A DNA stretch of 7,637 nt from Flavobacteriales bacterium (GCA_947460225.1 CANHHI010000069.1:1-7637), one strand, 5' to 3'; positions 1 to 5,951 are shown, counted from the first letter of the stretch. The notes: generated by a model not told the origin, from the letters alone. Program-made: numbers and translations.

Positions 1-104
1 AACCAGCCATAAACAGCTTGGCGCACCTTGTCTATGCCCAATAAAGAAATAACAAGGACAGAGCCCAAGAGCATGCCGATGCCAAAATAGATAAAACGTT
101 TCAT
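1..104 (-). CDS. Small membrane protein, N-terminal fragment (cut by window edge)
   Basis: The ATG at 104-102 overlaps the tsaE stop codon as ATGA, and 34 codons stay open to the window edge. The peptide begins MKRFIYFGIG. About 19 hydrophobic, Gly-rich residues (roughly 4-23) follow, and then a polar stretch containing GIDKVRQAVYGW. This fits a single N-terminal membrane anchor or an uncleaved signal sequence with the rest outside the cytoplasm. I do not recognise the family from so short a piece. Small single-pass proteins beside tsaE are something I loosely recall from other Bacteroidota, but I cannot assign this one to a family. The overlap with tsaE is the main evidence that it is a real, translationally coupled gene. 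Function is unknown. Confidence 0.6.
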   Translation of the reverse strand, partial: MKRFIYFGIGMLLGSVLVISLLGIDKVRQAVYGW

Positions 105-532
105 GTTGTTGTATAGTTTTTTATGGTAAAAATTCTTGTTCCATTTTCTAGTACTTCAATTTTGATGTGCAAAGCATCGGGGGGCAATAATTTTTCAACG
201 GCTGTTGCCCATTCTATCCAGCAATAATTCCCACTGTCTAATTGCTCCAAAAAACCCATGTCCATTGCCTCGTGTATATTTTTTATGCGGTAAAAATCAT
301 AGTGGTAAATTTCCCCGACGCTGTCGCTGTTATACACATTGCAAATGGAAAAAGTCGGACTTTGCACGGTTTCTTTCACTTGTAAATGTTTGGCTACCGC
401 TTGTAAAAAAGTCGTTTTGCCCGCACCCATTTGCGCATCAAAACACCAAACCCTTTGTTTGCCAAATGTTTGATAAAAATTTATCGCCCAATTTTCTAAA
501 TCCGCTAGATTTTTTATTGCCACGCTTTTCAT
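101..532 (-). CDS. tsaE: tRNA threonylcarbamoyladenosine biosynthesis protein TsaE (ATPase)
   Basis: TsaE is the cytoplasmic P-loop ATPase that works with TsaB and TsaD to make N6-threonylcarbamoyladenosine at position 37 of ANN-decoding tRNAs. At 143 residues it has the usual length. The P-loop MGAGKTTF covers residues 35-42, with Lys39 and Thr40 as nucleotide and magnesium ligands. SPTF at 58-61 is the switch-like motif typical of TsaE. HYDFYRI at 77-83 and IEWAT at 106-110 are the family's Asp/Tyr and Glu-Trp motifs. The first P-loop position, usually Gly, is Ala33 (DAQMGAGKT). The ATG at 532-530 overlaps the stop of the upstream serine hydrolase gene by four bases, and the stop overlaps the next start in the same way. 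It is therefore an inner gene of an operon with likely coupled translation. Identification is firm. Confidence 0.95.
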   Translation of the reverse strand: MKSVAIKNLADLENWAINFYQTFGKQRVWCFDAQMGAGKTTFLQAVAKHLQVKETVQSPTFSICNVYNSDSVGEIYHYDFYRIKNIHEAMDMGFLEQLDSGNYCWIEWATAVEKLLPPDALHIKIEVLENGTRIFTIKNYTTT

Positions 533-1743
533 AGCGCATCTATTTCTGTGAGTATGTGTTGTACATAAAAATCCACATCTATGGGATTACCCTTGCCTTT
601 TTTGGGATATATTTTTTGCTCGCCCTTGCGCACAATCACTACATTCTTGCTAGGCACCAAAATAATATATTGCCCAGAATTTCCCGAAAAATAGGGAATA
701 GTCTCGCCTTGGTATTGCGTGAGCCAAAAAGCCAAACCATAGCGTCTATTTTGTTCCTCAAATTCAGCGTCCCAAAGTGTTGTGTCTGCGGTTTGGGCTA
801 AATGGATATAATCCGCAAATGGCGTGGATTTTCTGCTTTCTTGCATCGTCCAATGCCCCAATCTGGCAAAATCTTCGGTGGTGGCGTAAAAACAACAAAA
901 TGCTTTCTCTATGCCACCAGGTCTATCCAATTGCCAAAAAGCAGGTTTTGCTGCGCCTGTATGTTTCCAAATTTCTTCTTGTGCGTATTCACTTAAACTT
1001 TTTGCCCAAGTTTTCAGTCCTTTTTCTTCGGCGTGTTTTTGAATAGCTGCAAGCAAAGCCCAAGCCACCAATTGCGTAGAGCCACTTTGATAGAGAAAAT
1101 TTTTGCCACTCGGTCTAGGAAAATTCAAGTCCAGCATCATTCCGGTAAGGTCATCGCCATAATACGCTTTTGCGTTGTGCGAGAGCGGATTTATCCCACT
1201 TTCTTGCCAGTGCATGCCGCTGCTCATGCTCAGTAAATGCCTAAACGTAAGGTGATTGCGTGCAGGGGTTTGATAAGCCACCACATAATTCAGAATAGGC
1301 TCGTCCAAACTTTGAATAATTCCTGCCGTTATGGCTTTACCCACCAAAAGACTCACAATGGTTTTCGCTATGCTAAACGAATTGGTTAGGCTATCTTTGG
1401 CAATATCCGCTCGGTAGTATTCATAAACAATCCGCTCGTCTTTCAACACCAATAAAGACGCTGTTTTTGCAGATTTTATGGTGTCTAAAATATCTTTGGG
1501 CAAATCTATTTGCACGTTGTGTTTGGGCAAAGCCAGCACCGCATTTGGATTGTTTTCAACAGGCAAGCTGTCAAACTCCTCTAAATCAAAAATGGTGGGC
1601 GCATCTTTGCCCTTTAAGTAAGTTTTTGCCACGGCACCGTATAAAAAAGTATTTTTACTAAGCATCAAATAAGTGTTCAGTAGCGCAAAAATCGCCACAA
1701 GTGTAAAAAATAACAGTTTCATTCCTCGTTTAAACCAATTCAT
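529..1743 (-). CDS. Membrane-anchored serine hydrolase, class C beta-lactamase / 6-aminohexanoate-dimer hydrolase type
   Basis: This 404-residue protein has a short basic start (MNWFKRGMK) and one hydrophobic segment at about 9-28, so it is probably anchored in the inner membrane with its domain in the periplasm. The catalytic motif SIAK (Ser124, Lys127) matches the SxxK nucleophile of class C beta-lactamases and DD-peptidases. Tyr218 in YQSGSTQ fills the YxN position, with Ser in place of Asn, as is common in the NylB/EstB-like branch. GNSGQY at 354-359, before a predicted beta-strand, sits where KTG or HxG is found. HLLSMSSGM at 169-177 is another common block of the family. The substrate cannot be read from sequence: esterase, amidase or peptidase activity is possible, and antibiotic resistance should not be assumed. 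It starts 14 bases after accD and overlaps tsaE by four bases. Confidence 0.85.
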   Translation of the reverse strand: MNWFKRGMKLLFFTLVAIFALLNTYLMLSKNTFLYGAVAKTYLKGKDAPTIFDLEEFDSLPVENNPNAVLALPKHNVQIDLPKDILDTIKSAKTASLLVLKDERIVYEYYRADIAKDSLTNSFSIAKTIVSLLVGKAITAGIIQSLDEPILNYVVAYQTPARNHLTFRHLLSMSSGMHWQESGINPLSHNAKAYYGDDLTGMMLDLNFPRPSGKNFLYQSGSTQLVAWALLAAIQKHAEEKGLKTWAKSLSEYAQEEIWKHTGAAKPAFWQLDRPGGIEKAFCCFYATTEDFARLGHWTMQESRKSTPFADYIHLAQTADTTLWDAEFEEQNRRYGLAFWLTQYQGETIPYFSGNSGQYIILVPSKNVVIVRKGEQKIYPKKGKGNPIDVDFYVQHILTEIDAL

Positions 1744-1747
1744 AACA

Positions 1748-1778
1748 CAAAGTTACGTTAAGCGGCGAAGAATTTCAA
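1748..1778 (-). promoter_or_regulatory. Candidate internal promoter before the serine hydrolase gene
   Basis: On the minus strand a TAACTTTG box (1755-1748) fits the Bacteroidota -7 consensus TAnnTTTG. A TTG triplet (1778-1776, within TTGTTG) lies 20 bases upstream, inside the reported 17-23 base spacing for the -33 element. Transcription would begin close to the ATG at 1743, giving a leaderless or nearly leaderless message. The upstream element lies in the last codons of accD, so chance is a real alternative. It could let the serine hydrolase, tsaE and the membrane protein be expressed apart from the main operon. Confidence 0.35.
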
Positions 1779-2603
1779 CAATAAGGCTATTCTTTCTCTA
1801 ATTTCTCTGCGGTCTATGATGAAATCTAAAAATCCGTGTTCCAACAAAAATTCCGAAGTCTGAAAACCCTCTGGCAAATCCTTGCCAATGGTTTCTTTGA
1901 CTACTCTTGGACCCGCAAAGGCAATCAAAGCTCCTGGTTCTGCTATGTTCACATCGCCCAACATGGCAAATGATGCCGTTACCCCGCCCGTTGTTGGGTC
2001 GGTGATGTAGGAAATATAAGGCAATTTTGCATCTGCCAATTGAGCGAGCTTGGCAGAAGTTTTCGCCATTTGCATCAGCGAAAAACCAGCTTCCATCATG
2101 CGTGCGCCACCCGATTGAGAAATAATCATAAATGCAGAGCGATGGGCAATGGCGTAATCAATGCCTCGGGCGATTTTTTCACCCACCACAGCACCCATTG
2201 AGCCGCCAATAAAACCAAAATCCATGGCTGCCACCACCAAACTGCGCTCGCCTACCTTGCCTACAGCCAAACGCAAAGCATCTTTTTGCCCTGTTTTTTT
2301 CTGGGCTTCTAGCAGTCTATCTTTATATTTTTTGGTGTCCTCAAAATCCAGCGGGTCGGTTGGCGCAACTTCCGTTTCTAATTCAGTATAAACACCTCCA
2401 TCAAAGAGCATGCCAAAATACTGCACAGGCGAAACCCGCAAATGATGCCCGTCCACGGTGCATACAAAATTATTTTGATTTAAATCATAATGATCCACAA
2501 TCACCCCAGAGGGCGTTTTGTACCAATAACCGTCTGGGGTTTCCTTTTTTTTGTCCTCCGTAGCGGTGTGTATTGCGTTTGTTTGTCTTTTGAACCAAGC
2601 CAT
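1758..2603 (-). CDS. accD: Acetyl-CoA carboxylase carboxyltransferase subunit beta, zinc ribbon degenerate
   Basis: AccD pairs with AccA to move the carboxyl group from carboxybiotin on AccB to acetyl-CoA, making malonyl-CoA, the first committed step of fatty-acid synthesis in the cytoplasm. The 281 residues begin MAWFKR, the usual AccD opening. The crotonase-fold core is well kept: SGGARMMEAGFSLMQMAKTSA (residues 164-184, AccD signature), YITDPTTGGVTASFAMLGD (199-217) and FAGPRVVKETIG (229-240). The N-terminal ribbon is not kept. Where a zinc-binding AccD has CxxC-x14-CxxC, this protein has Thr30, Gly33, Cys48 and Asp51, so three of four metal ligands are gone. I recall similar losses in other Bacteroidota AccD proteins, so this is probably not an inactive copy. 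It lies 12 bases after the aldolase gene and 14 before the hydrolase gene. accA is not in the window. Confidence 0.95.
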   Translation of the reverse strand: MAWFKRQTNAIHTATEDKKKETPDGYWYKTPSGVIVDHYDLNQNNFVCTVDGHHLRVSPVQYFGMLFDGGVYTELETEVAPTDPLDFEDTKKYKDRLLEAQKKTGQKDALRLAVGKVGERSLVVAAMDFGFIGGSMGAVVGEKIARGIDYAIAHRSAFMIISQSGGARMMEAGFSLMQMAKTSAKLAQLADAKLPYISYITDPTTGGVTASFAMLGDVNIAEPGALIAFAGPRVVKETIGKDLPEGFQTSEFLLEHGFLDFIIDRREIRERIALLLKFFAA

Positions 2604-2615
2604 GAGAATGATTTT

Positions 2616-3674
2616 TTATGCCAAAGTTATATCTTTGTTCAAATATACGTCTTGAATAGACTGCAACATATTTACCCCGTCTGCAAAAGGTTTTTGGAAG
2701 GCTTTGCGCCCAGCAATCAAGCCTTGTCCGCCCGCTCTTTTGTTCACCACAGCGGTATAAACAGCTTCTGCTAAATCCGAAGCCCCTTTGGACTCGCCCC
2801 CAGAATTGATGAGTCCAATACGCCCCATGTAGCAGTTCGCCACTTGGTAACGGCACAAATCTATGGGATTTTCGCTGCTCAGTTCGCTATACACTTTGTC
2901 GTGCGTTTTGCCAAAATTGATGGCTTTAAATCCGCCATTATTCGTAGGCAATTTTTGTTTGATAATATCGGCTTGAATGGTTACGCCCAAATGATTAGCC
3001 TGTGCGGTCAAATCGCTGGCACTGTGGTAATCCACGCCGTCTTTTTTAAATCCGTCATTGCGCAAATAGCACCACAAAATAGTTGCCATGCCCAATTGAT
3101 GCGCCCTTTCAAAGGCTTTGGCAATTTCCGTAATTTGTCTATTGGATTCCTCTGAGCCAAAGTAAATGGTTGCGCCCACAGCAACGGCACCTAAATTATA
3201 CGCATCATCAACACTTCCGTAAGAAATTTGATTGAACTCGTTGGGATAAGTCAAAAGTTGGTTGTGGTTTATTTTAACAATAAATGGAATTTTATGCGCA
3301 TATTTTCTGGAAACAGAAGCCAGCACGCCAAAAGTAGATGCCACGCCATTGCAACCGCTTTCTATGGCTAGTTTGACAATATTTTCTGGGTCAAAATAAA
3401 TGGGATTTGGCGCAAAAGACGCACCTGCTGAATGTTCTATGCCTTGATCCACGGGCAAAATAGACAAATAACCACTGTGTGCCAATCTGCCCGTGCCGTA
3501 TAAAGCCTGCAAAGCACGCAAAACTTGTGGACTTCTATTGGAATGCACAAAAATTCTATCTACAAAATCTGACCCAGGTGTGTGCAACATGGCACTGGGA
3601 ATGGTTTTGCTTTGGTGTGTGAGCAAGTTGGCGTTTGCGCCGAGTAATTCTTCAATTTGTTGCGTGTTTAACAT
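2616..3674 (-). CDS. fbaB: Class I fructose-bisphosphate aldolase (FbaB/DhnA family)
   Basis: This cytoplasmic enzyme reversibly splits fructose 1,6-bisphosphate into dihydroxyacetone phosphate and glyceraldehyde 3-phosphate, through a Schiff base rather than a metal. Its 352 residues match the roughly 350 of E. coli FbaB. The TIM-barrel landmarks are VDQGIEHS (75-82), FIVKINH (131-137), QADIIKQKLP (234-243, where Lys239 is the likely Schiff-base lysine), LINSGGES (288-295) and GGQGLIAGRKAFQKPF (315-330). The last two are the expected phosphate-binding loops. No His/Glu zinc site of the class II type is evident. The ATG at 3674-3672 lies two bases after the stop of the PorE-like gene, so the two are surely co-transcribed. 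accD follows 12 bases later. In several flavobacteria I recall a class II aldolase beside accD, so this may be a replacement by an unrelated enzyme with the same function. Confidence 0.93.
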   Translation of the reverse strand: MLNTQQIEELLGANANLLTHQSKTIPSAMLHTPGSDFVDRIFVHSNRSPQVLRALQALYGTGRLAHSGYLSILPVDQGIEHSAGASFAPNPIYFDPENIVKLAIESGCNGVASTFGVLASVSRKYAHKIPFIVKINHNQLLTYPNEFNQISYGSVDDAYNLGAVAVGATIYFGSEESNRQITEIAKAFERAHQLGMATILWCYLRNDGFKKDGVDYHSASDLTAQANHLGVTIQADIIKQKLPTNNGGFKAINFGKTHDKVYSELSSENPIDLCRYQVANCYMGRIGLINSGGESKGASDLAEAVYTAVVNKRAGGQGLIAGRKAFQKPFADGVNMLQSIQDVYLNKDITLA

Positions 3675-3676
3675 AA

Positions 3677-5698
3677 TTATGGTTGAATAGGGGAATGCTT
3701 TTTATAATCCCACGAAGTGATGATAAACTCCGTGCGGCGGTTTTTTTGGTGATAATTTTCTTGTTCTTCTTCTGGCTGTTGGGCAATAAAAGCGTCATCG
3801 TAGCGCAATTGGTTTTTGCCAAAGCCCTCCGAACTCAAACGATTTTTGTCAATGCCTTTTTCATTGACCAGATAATCCACACAAGCCTCTGCACGCTTTT
3901 GGGATAATTTTAAATTGTAATCATCAGCACCTCGGCTGTCTGTATGGGCTTGAATTTGTATGGCAATGCTGGGATTGTCCAAAAGCAAATCAAATAGATA
4001 GTCCAAAGAATCTTTGGAATTTACCGTTTTATTGACTTGCAAAGTCCATTGGTCTAAATCATAGCGCACTTCTGGAAAAGCGAGGGGTTTTTGCCTATCC
4101 ACTTTGACGGTAAAATTCAAAAAGAAATTATCGCTTTTGGTTCTGCCCTTGGTGGAAAAAATTTGATGCTGACTCAGCACTTTGTCCTCAGGTTTGGAAA
4201 CGGTAAGGGTATAAGTTGAATTTTCTTTGACATAGCGCAAGTTTTCGGGATTTTCCAAAAAGCTCACACTGCCGTTTTTGCCCGTGTACAACACATGCAC
4301 CGCACTGTCTGCGCCTTGCCCTTCCAACACCACTTTGGCATTCATAATCGGCAAGCCTGTGTCTTCGTAGCGTGCGCTCACCAGCAAATCAAAGCGCATG
4401 GCTTGATACACAAATCCATACAAATTATCTCTTTCTTCGGGAATCCTATTGGAACTAAAATAGCCTTTGGTGATTTCTTTGCTTTCGGCTTCAAAGCATA
4501 TCCCAAAATCATCTGCACCGCTGTTGATGGGATAGCCCAAGTTTTCCACTTTTTCAAAGTGCAAAGCATTTTTTTTGCGTGGTTTTGCTAGGAAAATATC
4601 CAGTCCACCCATGCCCAAATGTCCATCGGAGGAAAAATATAAATCGCCATTGTGGCGCAGATACGGATATAACTCGTTTTTTGCCGTGTTTACCTCGCCT
4701 TGCAAAACCTCGCAATCCTTCCATTTACCTTGTTCTGCTTTTTTGCATACCCAAATGTCAAAACCGCCTTTGCTGTCCTCGGTTTTGGCATTAGAGGCAT
4801 AAAACAGATGTTCCCCGTCTGCGCTCACAAAAGGGTGAAGAACACTTGCGTTTATATCTTTGGCTGGCTTTAAACCCTCCACAATGGTTGGGGTTTCCCA
4901 TTCGGTTTGATTTTTTCTGCTTTGGTAAATATGGCAAGGCGAAATTTTGCCCTCCTGCTTGGGGCAACGGGTAAAATATAAAAAATTCCCTTCGGGGTCT
5001 AGGGCAGCATCGCTTTCGTTTTGGTCTGAATTGACCCTTCTGTCAAAGGGTTGCGGAAACGACCACTTGCCTTTGGCATCTTTTTCGGCATAAAATATAT
5101 TCAAAAAAGGCTCGCCCGTAATGGGGGAGAACTGAAAATTCTGCCCCGCCTCTCGGGAGGAACTAAACAGCAACAAACGGTCGTCTTGATACAAACGGGG
5201 ATTAAAATCCGCCCGAATGGAGTTCAGCCAAGTTTCTGCTTTGATTTGATATCTTGTTGTGTTTTTGCTTTCGTCTTGGGCAAACTGTATGGAACGCAGG
5301 GCGTTCTCCAAAGCGAGGTCTGCGCCATATTGTTCTTTATAGGTGTTGAGGTGAGTCAGCGCATCGTCATAGCGGTTTTGCGCCTGCAACACTTCTGCCA
5401 GCGCAATAAAAGTTTCTTTGGGGAAAAAGGTGCTTCTGATGGCTTTGAGATACCACTGCTCGGCTTGTATGTATTGGTGCATCAATTGATAAGACTTGCC
5501 CAAATGCCAACAAATTTTCCCCTTGCCCTCCACAGACTTTACCTTTGGAAAAACAAACAAAAAATGTTCCACCGCTTGGTGAAAATGTCCCAAGTTATAG
5601 GCTTGCTGGGCTAATTTATAGTCCGCAAGATTTTCGTACTTGTCTTGTGCAAGCAACAGACCGCCACAAAGGCACAAACTCAAAAGCCATTTTTTCAT
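3677..5698 (-). CDS. PorE-like OmpA-family envelope protein (TPR, beta-propeller, regulatory-like domain, OmpA C-terminal)
   Basis: I take the ATG at 5698-5696 (673 residues). A TTG two codons upstream is possible but less likely. MKKWLLSLCLCGGLLLAQ is a type I signal peptide, probably cut before Gln18. No lipobox fits either early Cys. TPR-like helices span about 25-140. PD40/WD40-like propeller repeats span about 165-430: LLLFSSSREAG, FLYFTR, HLFYAS then GGFDIWV, DLYFSSDGHLGMGGLDIF, GYFSSNR. A carboxypeptidase-regulatory-like beta domain covers about 436-515. The OmpA domain covers about 545-663: AHTDSRG then NLKLSQKRA carries Asp587 and Arg602, which bind diaminopimelate of peptidoglycan. 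This domain order and length match PorE of the type IX secretion system (about 680 residues). The family has many paralogues, though, and PorE is a lipoprotein, so the role stays open. It is the first gene of the operon leading to fbaB. Confidence 0.85.
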   Translation of the reverse strand: MKKWLLSLCLCGGLLLAQDKYENLADYKLAQQAYNLGHFHQAVEHFLFVFPKVKSVEGKGKICWHLGKSYQLMHQYIQAEQWYLKAIRSTFFPKETFIALAEVLQAQNRYDDALTHLNTYKEQYGADLALENALRSIQFAQDESKNTTRYQIKAETWLNSIRADFNPRLYQDDRLLLFSSSREAGQNFQFSPITGEPFLNIFYAEKDAKGKWSFPQPFDRRVNSDQNESDAALDPEGNFLYFTRCPKQEGKISPCHIYQSRKNQTEWETPTIVEGLKPAKDINASVLHPFVSADGEHLFYASNAKTEDSKGGFDIWVCKKAEQGKWKDCEVLQGEVNTAKNELYPYLRHNGDLYFSSDGHLGMGGLDIFLAKPRKKNALHFEKVENLGYPINSGADDFGICFEAESKEITKGYFSSNRIPEERDNLYGFVYQAMRFDLLVSARYEDTGLPIMNAKVVLEGQGADSAVHVLYTGKNGSVSFLENPENLRYVKENSTYTLTVSKPEDKVLSQHQIFSTKGRTKSDNFFLNFTVKVDRQKPLAFPEVRYDLDQWTLQVNKTVNSKDSLDYLFDLLLDNPSIAIQIQAHTDSRGADDYNLKLSQKRAEACVDYLVNEKGIDKNRLSSEGFGKNQLRYDDAFIAQQPEEEQENYHQKNRRTEFIITSWDYKKHSPIQP

Positions 5699-5712
5699 AG
5701 CCAAACCTTAGG

Positions 5713-5746
5713 CAAAGGTAAGAAATTTCCAAATACTTAAACCAAA
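5713..5746 (-). promoter_or_regulatory. Bacteroidota-type promoter for the PorE-like gene and operon
   Basis: On the minus strand TACCTTTG (5720-5713) matches the -7 consensus TAnnTTTG of Bacteroidota primary sigma factor promoters. TTTG (5746-5743) sits 22 bases upstream as the -33 element, within the usual 17-23. The expected transcription start is about 5706-5709, roughly ten bases before the ATG at 5698. This supports ATG over the TTG at 5704 as start. No purine-rich Shine-Dalgarno sequence is evident, which is common in this phylum. It is the only promoter candidate in a true intergenic region and fits a gene that follows a terminator. Confidence 0.6.
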
Positions 5747-5757
5747 AATATGAAAAT

Positions 5758-5773
5758 AAAGCATCTCTGATGC
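5758..5773 (+). repeat. 16-bp direct repeat, copy 1
   Basis: AAAGCATCTCTGATGC is identical to the copy at 5884-5899, 126 bases away start to start. It contains a 5-bp stem with a TCT loop. On the minus strand the hairpin is followed by TTTATTTT. Confidence 0.8.
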
Positions 5774-5883
5774 GGACACAGTCCGTTTTATTCTGCTTCG
5801 CAGGGCAGGCAAACCCTGCACGTTTTCTGCCTTCGGCAGGCTTTCATCGCTGGGTATCTAGCCTGCACCGCAGGTGCAGATGA

Positions 5884-5899
5884 AAAGCATCTCTGATGC
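5884..5899 (+). repeat. 16-bp direct repeat, copy 2
   Basis: This is the identical partner of 5758-5773 and closes the hairpin array on the side of the oxidase gene. On the minus strand its hairpin is followed by TTTT and lies directly after the large terminator stem, so it could act as a weak second terminator. Confidence 0.8.
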
Positions 5900-5900
5900 A

Positions 5901-5926
5901 AAACCGCCCCCAAATGGGAGCGGTTT
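5901..5926 (-). terminator. Probable intrinsic terminator of the cytochrome oxidase gene
   Basis: On the plus strand AAACCGC (5901-5907) pairs with GCGGTTT (5920-5926). After one C-A mismatch, CCC (5909-5911) pairs with GGG (5916-5918) around an AAAT loop. Read on the minus strand, the stem ends in GCGGTTTT, about 25 bases after the oxidase stop codon. The T tract is short (four T, then GC), but another hairpin followed by TTTT comes straight after, so the two may act together. The site lies between the oxidase gene and the promoter of the next gene, where a terminator is expected. Confidence 0.6.
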
Positions 5927-5951
5927 ATATGATATGTTGAAGTTTAAACCA

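Larger units (their letters stand above)
5758..5899. repeat. Intergenic array of seven short hairpins bounded by 16-bp direct repeats
   Basis: In 142 non-coding bases there are seven small inverted repeats, six with three-base loops. On the plus strand they are GCATC-TCT-GATGC (5761-5773), CGGAC-ACA-GTCCG (5773-5785), CTGC-TTC-GCAG (5793-5803), GCAGG-CAAAC-CCTGC (5805-5819), CTGCC-TTC-GGCAG (5827-5839), CTGCACC-GCA-GGTGCAG (5863-5879) and GCATC-TCT-GATGC again (5887-5899). Longer alternative pairings also exist, for example GCAGGG/CCCTGC (5800-5819) and CAGGCT/AGCCTG (5837-5865). The first and last hairpins lie in the same 16-mer, AAAGCATCTCTGATGC. The array is more GC-rich than the DNA on either side. 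It resembles a REP/BIME-like or MITE-like dispersed element, but only one copy is visible, so that is inference. No transposase gene is nearby. Confidence 0.6.

Noticed and set aside
101..532. TsaE inactivated because the first P-loop Gly is Ala33.
   Set aside because: Gly36, Gly38, Lys39 and Thr40 and the other motifs are intact, and I recall variation at the first position in related TsaE proteins.
2622..2629. A TAACTTTG box on the minus strand 19 bases before the accD start, resembling a -7 promoter element.
   Set aside because: It is made of the last codons of fbaB (Ile-Thr-Leu). The nearest upstream TTTG is only 10 bases away, and no TTG falls at 17-23 bases. Readthrough from fbaB is enough.
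2485..2856. Minus-strand open frame of 123 codons bridging the fbaB/accD junction.
   Set aside because: It overlaps the ends of two well-supported genes in another frame and has no recognisable features.
5051..5614. Plus-strand open frame of 187 codons, the longest on that strand.
   Set aside because: It lies wholly antisense to the PorE-like gene, whose minus-strand domains are clear. The translation is Cys/Phe-rich without a coherent fold, as expected of a shadow frame.
5699..5704. TTG start two codons upstream of the PorE-like ATG.
   Set aside because: The ATG at 5698 gives a standard signal peptide (MKKWLL) and leaves a short leader after the promoter box. TTG would start almost at the predicted transcription start.
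5758..5899. CRISPR array.
   Set aside because: There are only two copies of a 16-mer, the 110 bases between them contain other hairpins rather than unique spacers, and no cas gene is present.
5758..5951. Known riboswitch or small RNA in the oxidase/PorE-like spacer.
   Set aside because: The structured part lies upstream of the predicted promoter of the next gene and after the oxidase terminator, so it would not be in the leader. I recognise no riboswitch core.
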